Virus record (IMG/VR): IMGVR_UViG_3300020027_000005
Location: 1 to 64,000 of that record
Length of the DNA stretch: 64,000 nucleotides
Reading direction: 5' to 3' (one strand)
Source: a virus
In this document: positions 27,488-36,576 of the stretch, piece after piece
Layout of the letters: each line of letters begins with the position of its first letter
Numbering within the stretch: the stretch's first letter is position 1
Program-made: the position numbers and the translations under genes
Notes under the pieces: generated by a model
The model's database searches: none
What the model was told of the DNA's origin: nothing
Seen by the model: only the letters and a program-made list of their open reading frames with translations

Positions 27488-29175
27488 TGGCTCACGTCGG
27501 TCTCGCCACTGCCATCGCAACGAGGGGCATCACGAACGTCAATCCCATCGGGGGAGGCGGTCGTGCGACGTGGGGCTACATCACCCAAGGAATTCCAGTC
27601 GACCTGGAATCCATCGTCCCTGCTCCTCTGCTTTCTACAGCAGCGCACGACGAGAACGGCATCCAGCGGCTGCTAAACAATAACGTCGTCGACATCCGGT
27701 ACACGGAGGTCTTCCGCAGTGTTTTCTGGCATCCGGACCGGGAATATACCGGGTTCGCTGCAGACGGATTCTGGTACACCGACGGCCTCCTGGACCCGAC
27801 CCACGTTCCCTTCAAAGCGACCTGGGCTCAGGAAGGAGAAAGCGAAGCGTCGATCAATAGAGGAGACCTCGACCGGTTCCCGAAGAAGATTCTGGTCGTG
27901 GCGACGGTTCAGGAAATCGCCATCTTCAATGCTGATGACCTGACTCTTTGGATGCGGTTCAACCTGGCGGTGGTCTCTCCTCCAGGTTTCGGCCCCTTCC
28001 TCGGGGCCCCCTCCTTCGAGATTCGGTCGGTCAGCTTCGACAACGGATTCCTCGTCGTGGCGACGAATGGGGGACTCCGAATCGCGGACTTCCGTACCGA
28101 CAAGGCTTTGGCACTGGGGTCCGCAAGTTCCAAACGTTCTGTGACCACGGGTCTCGCAAACAGAAATTCCAGCACCTACATGGATGGCTCCACCATCAGC
28201 CTCTTCATCTCGTCGGATGACTGCTTGATGGTGGATACCGAGATCCTCTCTCTTCCTTCTGGTGCGGTGAAGAGGGGCTACACGGTCTGTGCTCTGGCTC
28301 ATCCTGTCGGGTTCGACGGGATCATTCTCTCGAAGCCTGGCATCTCCGCACCGACCGTAAAGGCGACGATCATCGACAAGAACGTCACCAGCGCCTGGGA
28401 AGTGGACGACGACGAAGACGGGGACACCGAGAGCCCCTTCTTCATCGACGCTGGAACCAGCTGGCTCGGTCAACAGGTCGCACCCGGGGACATTCTCAGC
28501 ACGGATGCCGCAACCGAACACACGGTCGTCGCGATCGAGCAGATCGTTCCGGGGTCTCATCTCGTTCTCGATCCCGAGCTCGAACTCGACCAGGCAGGGG
28601 CCGAGTACACCATTCGTCGCCAGGTACCCGTCGTTCGGATCAACGCACAGGCTGGTTGTTACTTCGCAAATGGCGAAAACAGAGTAACCAGTGTCCAGAC
28701 TACCGACTGGTTCGAGGGTGGGACACCCATCTTCACGAACCTCTCCACGGGTCATGCGACCGCAGGGCTCAATGCCACGGTCGATTCCATCAACGACCTG
28801 TTCGTGACCGCGACGGGTGACGTGTACATCGCCACCTCCATCGGCATCTTCTACATCTCGGCGGAGGACCTCGACGAAAACCGGACGGCAGTCTTCACCT
28901 ACTCCTCGACTTCCGTGGCCACAGGAACGGCCACCTACCAGATCCTCGAAGGGGTTGGAGAGTCCTGCCCGGCAGTGGCTGTGGACCCGGAGACCGGAAA
29001 CGTTCTTGTGGTTCTGGACGAGATCGAAGGGGCGGTCACCGTGAAGTCGGTCATCTCCGAAATCAACCCGAACATTCACCAGACTTTCCGGTACTTCGAC
29101 CAGGTGGGGATTGTCCGAGCCCTTGTTTCGTACCGGAACCCGACAGGGCCTCCAGACAACACCGAGGTGGAGTGA
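27487..29175 (+). CDS. Beta-propeller-like virion protein
   Basis: A 562-residue protein starting on GTG. Repeated strands such as KILVVATVQEIAIFNADD, FLVVATNGGLRIADF and GDVYIATSIGIFYISAEDL resemble blades of a beta propeller. One GD-box module (QQVAPGDILSTDAATEHTVV) is inserted near residue 325. Such proteins are found near baseplates and may contact the host or fibres. The propeller call is by eye from recurring blade patterns. Confidence 0.5.
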   Translation: MAHVGLATAIATRGITNVNPIGGGGRATWGYITQGIPVDLESIVPAPLLSTAAHDENGIQRLLNNNVVDIRYTEVFRSVFWHPDREYTGFAADGFWYTDGLLDPTHVPFKATWAQEGESEASINRGDLDRFPKKILVVATVQEIAIFNADDLTLWMRFNLAVVSPPGFGPFLGAPSFEIRSVSFDNGFLVVATNGGLRIADFRTDKALALGSASSKRSVTTGLANRNSSTYMDGSTISLFISSDDCLMVDTEILSLPSGAVKRGYTVCALAHPVGFDGIILSKPGISAPTVKATIIDKNVTSAWEVDDDEDGDTESPFFIDAGTSWLGQQVAPGDILSTDAATEHTVVAIEQIVPGSHLVLDPELELDQAGAEYTIRRQVPVVRINAQAGCYFANGENRVTSVQTTDWFEGGTPIFTNLSTGHATAGLNATVDSINDLFVTATGDVYIATSIGIFYISAEDLDENRTAVFTYSSTSVATGTATYQILEGVGESCPAVAVDPETGNVLVVLDEIEGAVTVKSVISEINPNIHQTFRYFDQVGIVRALVSYRNPTGPPDNTEVE

Positions 29176-31853
29176 TGGCCTACATCTTCGCCTCGAACTC
29201 CGGAGGGATCTTCGCGGCATCGGTGGTTTCCGAAGAGGTGTACGACCCGGTCTTCGATACTCCGATGGACGCAGACTTCATCTACCAGCTGCTCCCGTCG
29301 TTCTACAGAGACCTGATGGACGACAAGGAAGTCTTCTCCGTCACCTGGTCTGGCTTCATGCAGCAGGTGGCGGGCGACCTTCTGAACCTCTGGCAGATCG
29401 ACTACGCGAAATCTTTGCGGGATGTCCCGGTCATTGCTCAACGCAAGTGGGTGCAGCTCGACCTGGTTCGTGAGGTTCCTTTTTCGGAGGAGCCGGGCCT
29501 CGAATTGTCAGGTGCCGCCAGTCAGCTCTTCACGTTCGACATCAATACCGAGCTTCTGAACGGCGTCTACGTCAGTCGGTCTCGCTTCGATGCGACCTAC
29601 CTGCAGCTGATCCGTTTCGTGAACGAGCGGGCTTCTCTCTACTTCTCGGTCGATGTCACCGTCGAGAGTGCTGAGAAGTTCAGCGGGGCGCTCTTCGGGT
29701 ACTTCGGAAATGGGAGTCAGCTCACGGACGGTCTCGTTGCTGCGATTCTCGGGAGTGAGACGGAGGTAGATAAACCCCGAGCTGCAATCATCCATTTCTC
29801 CCCTTCCGGGATGCCGACCGTAGCAGTGTCGGCGCTCACGTTGTCCCTCGACGAGGGCTACAGGCTCGACCTGAACTACACGTCGGGGACAGGCGTAGCT
29901 GTGCTCGAGGTCTACGAGCTGAGGCATCTCAAGGTTGAGGGCACTGCTGGAACTACGGAAGGTGATGAATCCGAGCTCCTCACAAACTTCTTTACGGACG
30001 AATCTGTCGACTTCGAAGCTCTGGAAGTCGTACCCGGCGACATACTCATCGCTTTCGAAACCGAGTACGAAGTTCTGTCGGTCGATGGATCTACGCTTAC
30101 CACGAAGACTATCGGACTCCCTGTTGAGGTTTCCTCAATCGCCTATGAGGTTCGAGGAAGTGCCGTGGTCACTTCCTGCGCGCTCGATATCCCCGGCGAC
30201 GCTTCGGATCCGTCTTTCACCGCCACCAGGTTCGGGACCGCGACTCTCGACATTCGTTCGACGACGGCAGCCATCTTCTCCTCGCTCGCGAGTCTGAAGA
30301 TCAAGGAGCTGCGAGCGGCCACGACGAACTGGCGATTCCTAGATCCCTCGTTCGAGGAGGACGTTCTCACGCTTCCTCGGCTCCAAAATGTCGTTACCTC
30401 GCCTGACATCCTGCTCACCGAGGGAACGGACTACTTCCTCGAAGACTCCACCATCTTCTTCCAAGAACCACCGCTCGAGGGATTGTGGGCAGAGTACGTC
30501 GGCTACGACGAAGCATACATCGCTGACAACTTCGGAGCGAATGTCGGCTTGGTTGCCCCCTCTTCTGACCAGTACAAAGCACGAGTGCGTGGGTTGAACT
30601 TCGCTTTCTGGCAGGGGCCCACGGTGGCTGCTATCCAGAAAGGCGTTCACATTCTCATCGGCCTTCCGATCGCAGAGAAGGCGGGCGTCGTAGAGGTAGT
30701 GAACGAGGCCTTCTCTGGCACCCTCGGCCTCATCACGGTCTCTGGTATCGACTACCTGTTCCCGGTTCTTGTAGGGACCGAGCTCCAGGTCGGGGATGAG
30801 GTCAGCACCTTCGATCCACTCTGTCTCGGGGTGGAGGTGGTCGACTACGTCATCGACCCAGAATGGTTCGTGAACCTCAACATCAACGAGCTCCGGAAGT
30901 TCCACACCTTCGCAGTCCGCATCAACCTCGATGCGTTCTCTCTCGATACGCTCTCTCTGGCGGGGGAGTTCGTTACTCGAATTAAGCCGACTTGGAAGGA
31001 CGAACTCTTCATCGTCTTCAAGGAGCTCGAGGACGACATCATCGTCACGGACGACCTGCTTCTCAATGTCGTTCTGAAACTCTACGATCAGCCGTGCGAA
31101 CTGTTCGTGGCCTATGACTCTGTGGAGTTCGGCGGCGAAGAAGCAGACTGGAAGTACGACCAAGGTCTAGCGGACTGGGACGGGACGAGTGCTGCAATGC
31201 GAGGCACCTCTACCCTTCTCACTGGCATCCTGACAATCACGAATGGTTCCGCCGGTGGTACCGGAGCCGGGAGTGCTTTCCTCGGAGAAATCGGTGGGCC
31301 GGGGGTTGTCGTCGGAAAGAACCTCGCCGTCGGGCTCTATACGACCAGTGCTTTCGGACACACCGTCGCAGGAAGCAACACTTTCACCGACGGATCGGGG
31401 AAGCTCGCCAACTGCGTTGTCGGAGACACTATCGAGATCACCGGAGAAGGGGTTTTTGAAGTCCTCTTGGTGAACTCTCCCATCGAGATTGTTCTCGACG
31501 CTCCTACGGTTTCGGACAACACTGGGGTCACGTGGGAGAACTTCGGCAGGCTCAACAACTGGTCTTCGCTCGCGAGTGTGGCTTCGAACACGGCCCTGAC
31601 CTTCGGCACGATTTCGAGTCTGCCGTCGGGGACCTACCACTTCGCGTTGTTGAACAACGACTACCTCACGGTCTTCTACGATCAGTTCACCGAGTCGTGC
31701 CCAGACGAAGAGTTCGAAATCATCCTCACCTACACCGGAGGAGCGGCTCCTTTCGGGCCCGTTACGGTTCCCGCGGCTACAGGGACGACGGCTCACACCT
31801 TCGCAACGAACGGGGAAGCCTACTCCGTCGTCATCGCGGAATTGACCCCCTGA
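29175..31853 (+). CDS. Large baseplate/tail-fibre attachment protein
   Basis: An 892-residue protein; ATG at 29175 has GAGG seven bases upstream, while GTG at 29172 is an alternative. The N-terminal region (residues 30-100) is helical with YQLLPSFYRDLMDDKEVF and is typical of baseplate periphery proteins that accept fibres. Two GD-box modules occur near residues 285-335 (EVVPGDILIAFETEYEVLSV) and ~735-790 (CVVGDTIEITGEG). The last ~80 residues form an isolated beta domain. A gpI-like or T4 gp7/gp8-like role is possible but unproven. Confidence 0.5.
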   Translation: MAYIFASNSGGIFAASVVSEEVYDPVFDTPMDADFIYQLLPSFYRDLMDDKEVFSVTWSGFMQQVAGDLLNLWQIDYAKSLRDVPVIAQRKWVQLDLVREVPFSEEPGLELSGAASQLFTFDINTELLNGVYVSRSRFDATYLQLIRFVNERASLYFSVDVTVESAEKFSGALFGYFGNGSQLTDGLVAAILGSETEVDKPRAAIIHFSPSGMPTVAVSALTLSLDEGYRLDLNYTSGTGVAVLEVYELRHLKVEGTAGTTEGDESELLTNFFTDESVDFEALEVVPGDILIAFETEYEVLSVDGSTLTTKTIGLPVEVSSIAYEVRGSAVVTSCALDIPGDASDPSFTATRFGTATLDIRSTTAAIFSSLASLKIKELRAATTNWRFLDPSFEEDVLTLPRLQNVVTSPDILLTEGTDYFLEDSTIFFQEPPLEGLWAEYVGYDEAYIADNFGANVGLVAPSSDQYKARVRGLNFAFWQGPTVAAIQKGVHILIGLPIAEKAGVVEVVNEAFSGTLGLITVSGIDYLFPVLVGTELQVGDEVSTFDPLCLGVEVVDYVIDPEWFVNLNINELRKFHTFAVRINLDAFSLDTLSLAGEFVTRIKPTWKDELFIVFKELEDDIIVTDDLLLNVVLKLYDQPCELFVAYDSVEFGGEEADWKYDQGLADWDGTSAAMRGTSTLLTGILTITNGSAGGTGAGSAFLGEIGGPGVVVGKNLAVGLYTTSAFGHTVAGSNTFTDGSGKLANCVVGDTIEITGEGVFEVLLVNSPIEIVLDAPTVSDNTGVTWENFGRLNNWSSLASVASNTALTFGTISSLPSGTYHFALLNNDYLTVFYDQFTESCPDEEFEIILTYTGGAAPFGPVTVPAATGTTAHTFATNGEAYSVVIAELTP

Positions 31854-31862
31854 GGTGGTAGG

Positions 31863-32042
31863 ATGCCCCGAGGTCTCAGATTCAAGGACATTCTGGCCCC
31901 GAAGGGGGACACCTTCCAGGTCAGGCTGAAGAGAAAAGGCGAGGCGGTCGCCGGACTCTACAAGGAAGACCAGAAGGATGAGATTCGGTCCCCTTCTCTC
32001 GACGAGGTTCAGAGTGATCCGAAATCTCCTCACGACGGCTAG
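31863..32042 (+). CDS. Small basic protein, unknown
   Basis: A 59-residue ORF with GAGG seven bases before its ATG. The product is basic at the N-terminus (PRGLRFKDILAPKGDTFQVR) and acidic-polar at the end. It begins 10 bases after the previous stop and fills what would otherwise be a gap. It overlaps the start of the next ORF, which may in fact begin at GTG 32014. No family was recognised. Confidence 0.5.
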   Translation: MPRGLRFKDILAPKGDTFQVRLKRKGEAVAGLYKEDQKDEIRSPSLDEVQSDPKSPHDG

Positions 32043-32589
32043 ACGCTGGTGGGTGAACTTCCTGAAGAGGGGAGAGGACTTTACTGACCTCTTCAAACCA
32101 AGGGGAGAGGTCGAAGCTCGGCTCATCTACGCGCACGGTCCGAGGAAGGGAGAGGTTGCCCGTGTCATCCATGGACGCAACATCGTCACCAGCTGGCTTT
32201 CTTCGGGAGGCGCTGCTCCGACATCCGGACGAGACCTTCTCCGTCGAATCCTGGCACCTGCAGCTTTTTCAGGCTCCCTCGCAGCTGACGCTGATGCAAC
32301 GATTCAGCAGGCCTGGCTCGGTTCTGGTACCACCGCGGAGACTTCCAGCGACGAAGGTCTGGAGACTCTGATCGGTGGTTCGGAGAAGATCGTCTCCGAT
32401 GTGGTGTTCGACGCTCTGAATCCCTACGTGACGTTCGTGTTCGAGTGGGACGAGAGTGAAGTGAACGTCTCCATCTCAGAGGCTGGGCTTCTTTCGGGGC
32501 GAGACGACTTCATCGCTCGCAAGACTTTCGGGACCTTCACCAAGACCAGCGATTTCACTCTTGAAATTCGCTGGACGATCAGGTTCTGA
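31978..32589 (+). CDS. Tail-fibre-associated structural protein
   Basis: A 203-residue protein if started at ATG 31978; GTG 32014 (191 residues) reduces the overlap with the small upstream gene and has GAGG eight bases away, so the true start is uncertain. The C-terminal half (VSISEAGLLSGRDDFIARKT then TFTKTSDFTLEIRWTIRF) matches a pattern common to phage proteins encoded just before tail fibres. It is likely a beta-sandwich fibre adaptor. It lies directly before the fibre genes. Confidence 0.55.
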   Translation: MRFGPLLSTRFRVIRNLLTTARRWWVNFLKRGEDFTDLFKPRGEVEARLIYAHGPRKGEVARVIHGRNIVTSWLSSGGAAPTSGRDLLRRILAPAAFSGSLAADADATIQQAWLGSGTTAETSSDEGLETLIGGSEKIVSDVVFDALNPYVTFVFEWDESEVNVSISEAGLLSGRDDFIARKTFGTFTKTSDFTLEIRWTIRF

Positions 32590-32591
32590 CC

Positions 32592-34346
32592 ATGACCACC
32601 TACAAGACCCTCGACGAGATCACGACGGACCTCGAGCTCATCCAGTACCTGGAACAGCTGAAGTCCGGCAGTCTTCTGGGCAACGTCGGGATCAATAGAT
32701 CTCTCGAACGGCTGGCCACGAACCTCGATGTGGTTCTCGAAGCTCTTCAGGGAGCCAAGGCCACCTTCATGGAGGGGGGCGGAACCATCGGGTTCACCGC
32801 CAACACCCTGACTTTCTCGTCCAACCTCACTCTGCATTTTCCTGGGATGCTGGGCTCGGTCAAGACGAATGTGATCAGTACTGTCGACTCCCCGGTGGCG
32901 ACGCTCACTGCCGGGAAGGTCGGGTACGTCATCCTCGATCGAAACACGGACGGAGCGACTGTTGCTCTCGACGTTGCAGCTTCGATGACGGCTTTCATCA
33001 CGCTGCTCGCAGGAGATACGGCCCGACTCGACTACCAGATCATCTTCATCGCCACGACCGATGGCCTCACCTTCTTCGATGGTCGGAGACTTCGAGAGGG
33101 CTTCTCCATCACGGCGGATGGGTTCGTCGACTCGCAGTACGGCCAGCAGTCCGAGGTCACGACGGTTCACGAGAACCAGAAGGAGAATGTCCGGTTCTTC
33201 CTCACGGGAGGCGGAGACATCTCCTGGGACGTGAGCAGCACGTTCTTCACCTGGTCTTCGGCGATCATCATCGAGTTCCCGAGTTCGGTTGGAAACAACC
33301 GAATCCTGGCGGGTTCTTCCCCTGCCACGATTCCGGCAGGCTCGTTGATGTACGTCACCCTCACTCGAGACCCCGGAGGTGTGGTCAACGTCTCTCCGAC
33401 CATCGCGGTCATCGGCTCGGCCCCAGACACGGACAACGTCCTCGTTCTGGCGATGCACAAGTCCGACGGGAGGCTCTACCTCTGGAACGGCCAGAGCCTC
33501 GTCGACGGAGAGACGACCCGTCTCGGAGGCGTCCAGTCCGGCATTCAGTGGATGTTCCGAGCTCTGGGGACGGGGACCCAGTCTGCGGACTTCACGGTCG
33601 GTGGAGCCTTTCCGAACCGCTCGTACCGGGTGGGAACCGGGGAGCTCATGGTCTACCGAAACGGGTTGAAGCAGCGTGCCTCGAACGCGTTTTGGAACGG
33701 AATCAATCCCGCAGGAGCTCTGGTTGGCTCCATCACCGAGTTCGACCACTACGTGGAAGAGAGACAGGACGCTTCAGGAACGGGGATTCGGATCTTTTGG
33801 CTTCGAGACGACGGGACTGCACTCGGTCATCCGGACGCCACCCATGATCCCGAGTGGGAATGGCCCGACAGTGACGACTATGTCGAGGCCTTCATCGGTC
33901 TTCAGGGAGAAGGGTCGGACGAGACCGACCTCTCTGCTTTCCAGGGGACCTCTTCCGTCAGCGTGACCGAGGTCGCCCCGGGGGTCTTGGAGTTCGAAGT
34001 TCCCGCTCCGAGAGGGGCAGGGCTCGCGAACTCTTCGACTCCAGGCGTGGGGAACCCTTACGCGGTCTGGAGCGACTTCGACCTGATGAGCGGGTTCGAA
34101 ACCGTGTGGTCCACCCAAGGAACGACCCGGGCCATCTTCACCGGAGGTGGAGTTCTTCGGTCGAATGGAGTGGCCTACAGAAGCACGACTACTGCAAACC
34201 GAGTCTCGATCCTCGATTCCCAGATCTTCCCGGCCGACACTCTGACCCCGAGTGCGTGGAACTACGTCTACCTCTACCCGGCGGTCACTTCAGGAGATCC
34301 GCCTCGAGGCGTGGTGGCGAGCCTGGCGCCCGACAACACTAACTAA
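32592..34346 (+). CDS. Tail fibre, N-terminal 584 residues ending at in-frame TAA
   Basis: A 584-residue ORF. After a short helical head, two copies of a fibre module occur (residues ~55-160 and ~195-300), each with a G-G-G-x-I start, a YVxLxRD strand and a DGRLYLWNGQ-like close. A third copy is in the fibre at 34839. Residues ~555-584 (TPSAWNYVYLYPAVTSG and onward) begin a conserved fibre domain that is cut by the TAA at 34344. The frame stays open beyond that stop to 34835, and the missing half of the domain follows directly, so the full protein was probably about 746 residues. Confidence 0.7.
   Translation: MTTYKTLDEITTDLELIQYLEQLKSGSLLGNVGINRSLERLATNLDVVLEALQGAKATFMEGGGTIGFTANTLTFSSNLTLHFPGMLGSVKTNVISTVDSPVATLTAGKVGYVILDRNTDGATVALDVAASMTAFITLLAGDTARLDYQIIFIATTDGLTFFDGRRLREGFSITADGFVDSQYGQQSEVTTVHENQKENVRFFLTGGGDISWDVSSTFFTWSSAIIIEFPSSVGNNRILAGSSPATIPAGSLMYVTLTRDPGGVVNVSPTIAVIGSAPDTDNVLVLAMHKSDGRLYLWNGQSLVDGETTRLGGVQSGIQWMFRALGTGTQSADFTVGGAFPNRSYRVGTGELMVYRNGLKQRASNAFWNGINPAGALVGSITEFDHYVEERQDASGTGIRIFWLRDDGTALGHPDATHDPEWEWPDSDDYVEAFIGLQGEGSDETDLSAFQGTSSVSVTEVAPGVLEFEVPAPRGAGLANSSTPGVGNPYAVWSDFDLMSGFETVWSTQGTTRAIFTGGGVLRSNGVAYRSTTTANRVSILDSQIFPADTLTPSAWNYVYLYPAVTSGDPPRGVVASLAPDNTN
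34344..34346 (+). other. In-frame TAA splitting a tail-fibre domain
   Basis: The codon context is AAC ACT AAC TAA AAT AAA CAC CCC. The reading frame is the same on both sides. The residues after the stop (NKHPSDEDYKFLTSVFVGGG) continue the beta domain begun before it. A single base change would restore a sense codon. Candidate explanations are a nonsense mutation or strain variant, a sequencing or assembly error, or programmed readthrough. TAA ends other genes here (for example at 3267, 13495 and 23973), so genome-wide recoding is not supported. Confidence 0.7.
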
Positions 34347-34835
34347 AATAAACACCCCTCGGATGAGGACTACAAATTCCTCACGTCTGTCTTCGTTGGC
34401 GGTGGGCAGTTCCGATCCTTCGTGAAGCAAGGGAGTCTCGTCACTCTCGGCTTCGACCACGACATCGTGACGGCTTTTGCAGCCCTCTCCTTCTCTGGAG
34501 TCAGCTCCTTCACTGCGGTGGACTTCACCGGAGCTTTTCTGCCGAAAGGCGTGCGCCAAGCTCGCATCAAACTCTTCCTGACTCTCGACTCGGTGGCAGC
34601 TCCGGTCGGGACCCGAATCACCGTTCGGGGTCGAATTCCTGGGTTCAACACCTTCAGGTCCTACTCGGCAGTTCGAGGCTCTGACGCTAGCGTGATCATC
34701 GAGATGGACCTGTTGCTGGACCACAATGATCGGATGGAGTTCAGCGGAGACGCCTCCATCACTGCGATTTCGGCCGCAGCTCTGATCTCCTACGTCGAAG
34801 GTCGGTACACCGTGGCCGACAACATGGGGGCGTAG
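34347..34835 (+). CDS. C-terminal segment of the interrupted tail fibre
   Basis: This is 162 codons of open frame in phase with the preceding fibre ORF. A separate start could be GTG 34422, but it lacks a good ribosome binding site and would drop the N-terminal part of the domain. The segment is beta-rich (FVKQGSLVTLGFDHDIVTAF) and ends four bases before the next fibre gene. It most likely belongs to the upstream fibre, either as a readthrough product or as the remnant after a nonsense mutation. Confidence 0.55.
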   Translation, partial: NKHPSDEDYKFLTSVFVGGGQFRSFVKQGSLVTLGFDHDIVTAFAALSFSGVSSFTAVDFTGAFLPKGVRQARIKLFLTLDSVAAPVGTRITVRGRIPGFNTFRSYSAVRGSDASVIIEMDLLLDHNDRMEFSGDASITAISAAALISYVEGRYTVADNMGA

Positions 34836-34838
34836 GCC

Positions 34839-36128
34839 ATGCCGGGACTCAAGAGAGAACAGGGCAACGATCTCGAGTCTGCGACCACAGCGCGGCAGGA
34901 TCGGAACTTCGCACTCACCGACGGTGGAATCATCACCTGGGACGCGGGAACCGGAGAGTTGGCCTGGGCCGGAACTCTCCGAGTCCGAATCCCAGGAGAG
35001 ACCGTTATCGGCATTGCAGCTGGAAGCGTGACGGGTCTCACCTCCGCCAATGACACCATCTTCATCGACGTGGACCGAGATGCTGGGACCATCAGTGCCC
35101 CGGGTCAGTCCGAGCTGGACAACGCTGGCAATCTCTCCGACGGACGCGTCGTTCTGGCGGTTCGAGGCATCGATGGGAAGCTCTACTTTCGGAACGGAAC
35201 GGTCTTCACAGACGGGGACGTCAAGACCTTCGGGTCTCTGAATTCTGCGACCGATCGGAACGAGCTCATCGCCAACGGAGCGGCTGTCAAGAACGTAGGT
35301 TTCACGTTCCTTCCGGCCAGCAATCAGCTCGTGGTCTACGTTGGCGGCATTCTTCAGAAGCTCGGTCTTCACTACGTCGAGACGGGGACAACCCAGGTCA
35401 CCTTCGAGGACGAGTACATCCCGTCGGTCGGTGAGCTCGTCACGTTCATGAACGTGGTCGGCGGAGAGGGTCCTCCAGGAACGAGCAGTCTTCAGTCCGC
35501 CTACGACAATGGAACCTTGATCGAGGCCGTGGATGAAGCTCCGGTTCAGCTCAAGTCTGGGGACGAAGGTACGGAGGTCCTCCTCCAGATCGGACATCCC
35601 TCCAGTACTGGAGGTTTGGCAGCCGCCAAGGTCGACCGAGACGGAGAGCTCACGGTCAACCGGATCGTTCTTCGAGATCTCACCAATGGAACCAAGGCTT
35701 TCATTTTTGAGGTCGACCAAAATGGTGCTCTTCGGATTCGTGCTTCTGCATCTGGGGCCGAGTACGGAATCCGACTCAACGACGACGACACCGGAATCGA
35801 GTTCGGGAAGTTCGAAGACGTCAATGACGCCGGAGAATCTGGCGGAGCCTTCCGAACCACAACCTTCAGCGGAACGACCTCCGGAGTCGCAGAGACGAAT
35901 GTCGCAACCGGATTCACGACCATCCGAGGAGTGATCGTCTCCGTCTTCCACTCCACCCTGGGGCGATACCTGGTCAGCGGCTTTGCCGACGCTGCTTCCG
36001 CTTCCCGAGAGTTCTACGTCTCCTGGACTGCGGCAGGGGTCGTGACTGTCTCCGGGGCTTCGAATGGGACTGGAGTTTTGCCGACTGCTCTTCAAGGGCA
36101 GAATTGCAAGATCCTGGTCTTCCACTAG
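34839..36128 (+). CDS. Second tail fibre protein
   Basis: A 429-residue protein. Residues ~20-130 are a copy of the fibre module found twice in the preceding gene (GGIITWDAGTGELAWAG through DGKLYFRNG). Residues ~215-225 hold a collagen-like GEGPPG turn and then SLQSAYDNG, a common fibre-shaft motif. The C-terminal ~200 residues are beta-rich and probably form the trimeric tip. It is likely a receptor-binding or shaft component. Confidence 0.65.
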   Translation: MPGLKREQGNDLESATTARQDRNFALTDGGIITWDAGTGELAWAGTLRVRIPGETVIGIAAGSVTGLTSANDTIFIDVDRDAGTISAPGQSELDNAGNLSDGRVVLAVRGIDGKLYFRNGTVFTDGDVKTFGSLNSATDRNELIANGAAVKNVGFTFLPASNQLVVYVGGILQKLGLHYVETGTTQVTFEDEYIPSVGELVTFMNVVGGEGPPGTSSLQSAYDNGTLIEAVDEAPVQLKSGDEGTEVLLQIGHPSSTGGLAAAKVDRDGELTVNRIVLRDLTNGTKAFIFEVDQNGALRIRASASGAEYGIRLNDDDTGIEFGKFEDVNDAGESGGAFRTTTFSGTTSGVAETNVATGFTTIRGVIVSVFHSTLGRYLVSGFADAASASREFYVSWTAAGVVTVSGASNGTGVLPTALQGQNCKILVFH

Positions 36129-36136
36129 GAGAAGTC

Positions 36137-36475
36137 TTGTACAACTGCCTCATCGACGCCAAGACCGGAGAAGTCATCGTCTGTACTCGTGGAAGAGTCT
36201 TCCTCCAGGCAGGGCAGTCGCTCGTTCAGTCTCCAGAACCTCTCGAGCCGCCGTCGGACTACATCTACGACTTCCACACCCAGATGATCTTGGAGAAGAC
36301 GGACGAGCGGAAGCAGCAGGAACGCGCGCTTTCGAAAGCCATCTCTGAGGGTGCCGAAGCCGAACAAGTCGTTCGTCTGGAGGACCTGAAGGCGAAGGTC
36401 GAGGCCATCAAAGATGGGAAGACGAAAGACGCCATCAAGTCTCTGGCCGCCTACCTGGGCGTAAAGCTGGACTGA
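36137..36475 (+). CDS. Small protein after the fibres, TTG start
   Basis: A 112-residue protein. TTG at 36137 is chosen because a strong AGGAG at 36127-36131, overlapping the previous stop, lies five bases upstream; a longer in-frame TTG at 36104 would overlap the fibre gene. Residues 1-45 look like a small beta domain (YNCLIDAKTGEVIVCTRG). Residues 60-100 are a charged helix. It may be a fibre chaperone or a tail completion protein. It closes the plus-strand virion operon. Confidence 0.55.
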   Translation: MYNCLIDAKTGEVIVCTRGRVFLQAGQSLVQSPEPLEPPSDYIYDFHTQMILEKTDERKQQERALSKAISEGAEAEQVVRLEDLKAKVEAIKDGKTKDAIKSLAAYLGVKLD

Positions 36476-36478
36476 AGG

Positions 36479-36520
36479 CGAAAAAAGGAAGGGGGATGGA
36501 TTTCTCCACCCCCCTTCGGT
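36479..36520 (-). terminator. Rho-independent terminator for leftward transcription
   Basis: A 13-bp stem with one A-C mismatch joins 36488-36500 and 36505-36517 around a four-base loop. Read on the minus strand, the stem is followed by CCTTTTTTCGCC, a run of six T. It lies just after the last minus-strand gene (stop at 36577) and between convergent blocks. On the plus strand there is no T-run, so rightward termination would be weaker. Confidence 0.8.
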
Positions 36521-36576
36521 TTCACCACCACCACCGACAACCCTCGACCTAGCCGTTGCTAGTCAGGGTCGTAACC

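Noticed and set aside
27673-29220. 515-residue minus-strand ORF
   Set aside because: It is antisense to the propeller-like virion gene, with shadow-type composition.
32592-34835. Genome-wide stop-codon recoding as explanation for the fibre TAA
   Set aside because: TAA, TAG and TGA all end other genes at well-placed positions, so only a local event is likely.
34290-36125. 611-residue minus-strand ORF opposite the tail fibres
   Set aside because: It is the antisense shadow of two clear fibre ORFs; GC-rich codon use depletes stops on the other strand, and its composition (Arg/Ser/Asp-rich) is not protein-like.
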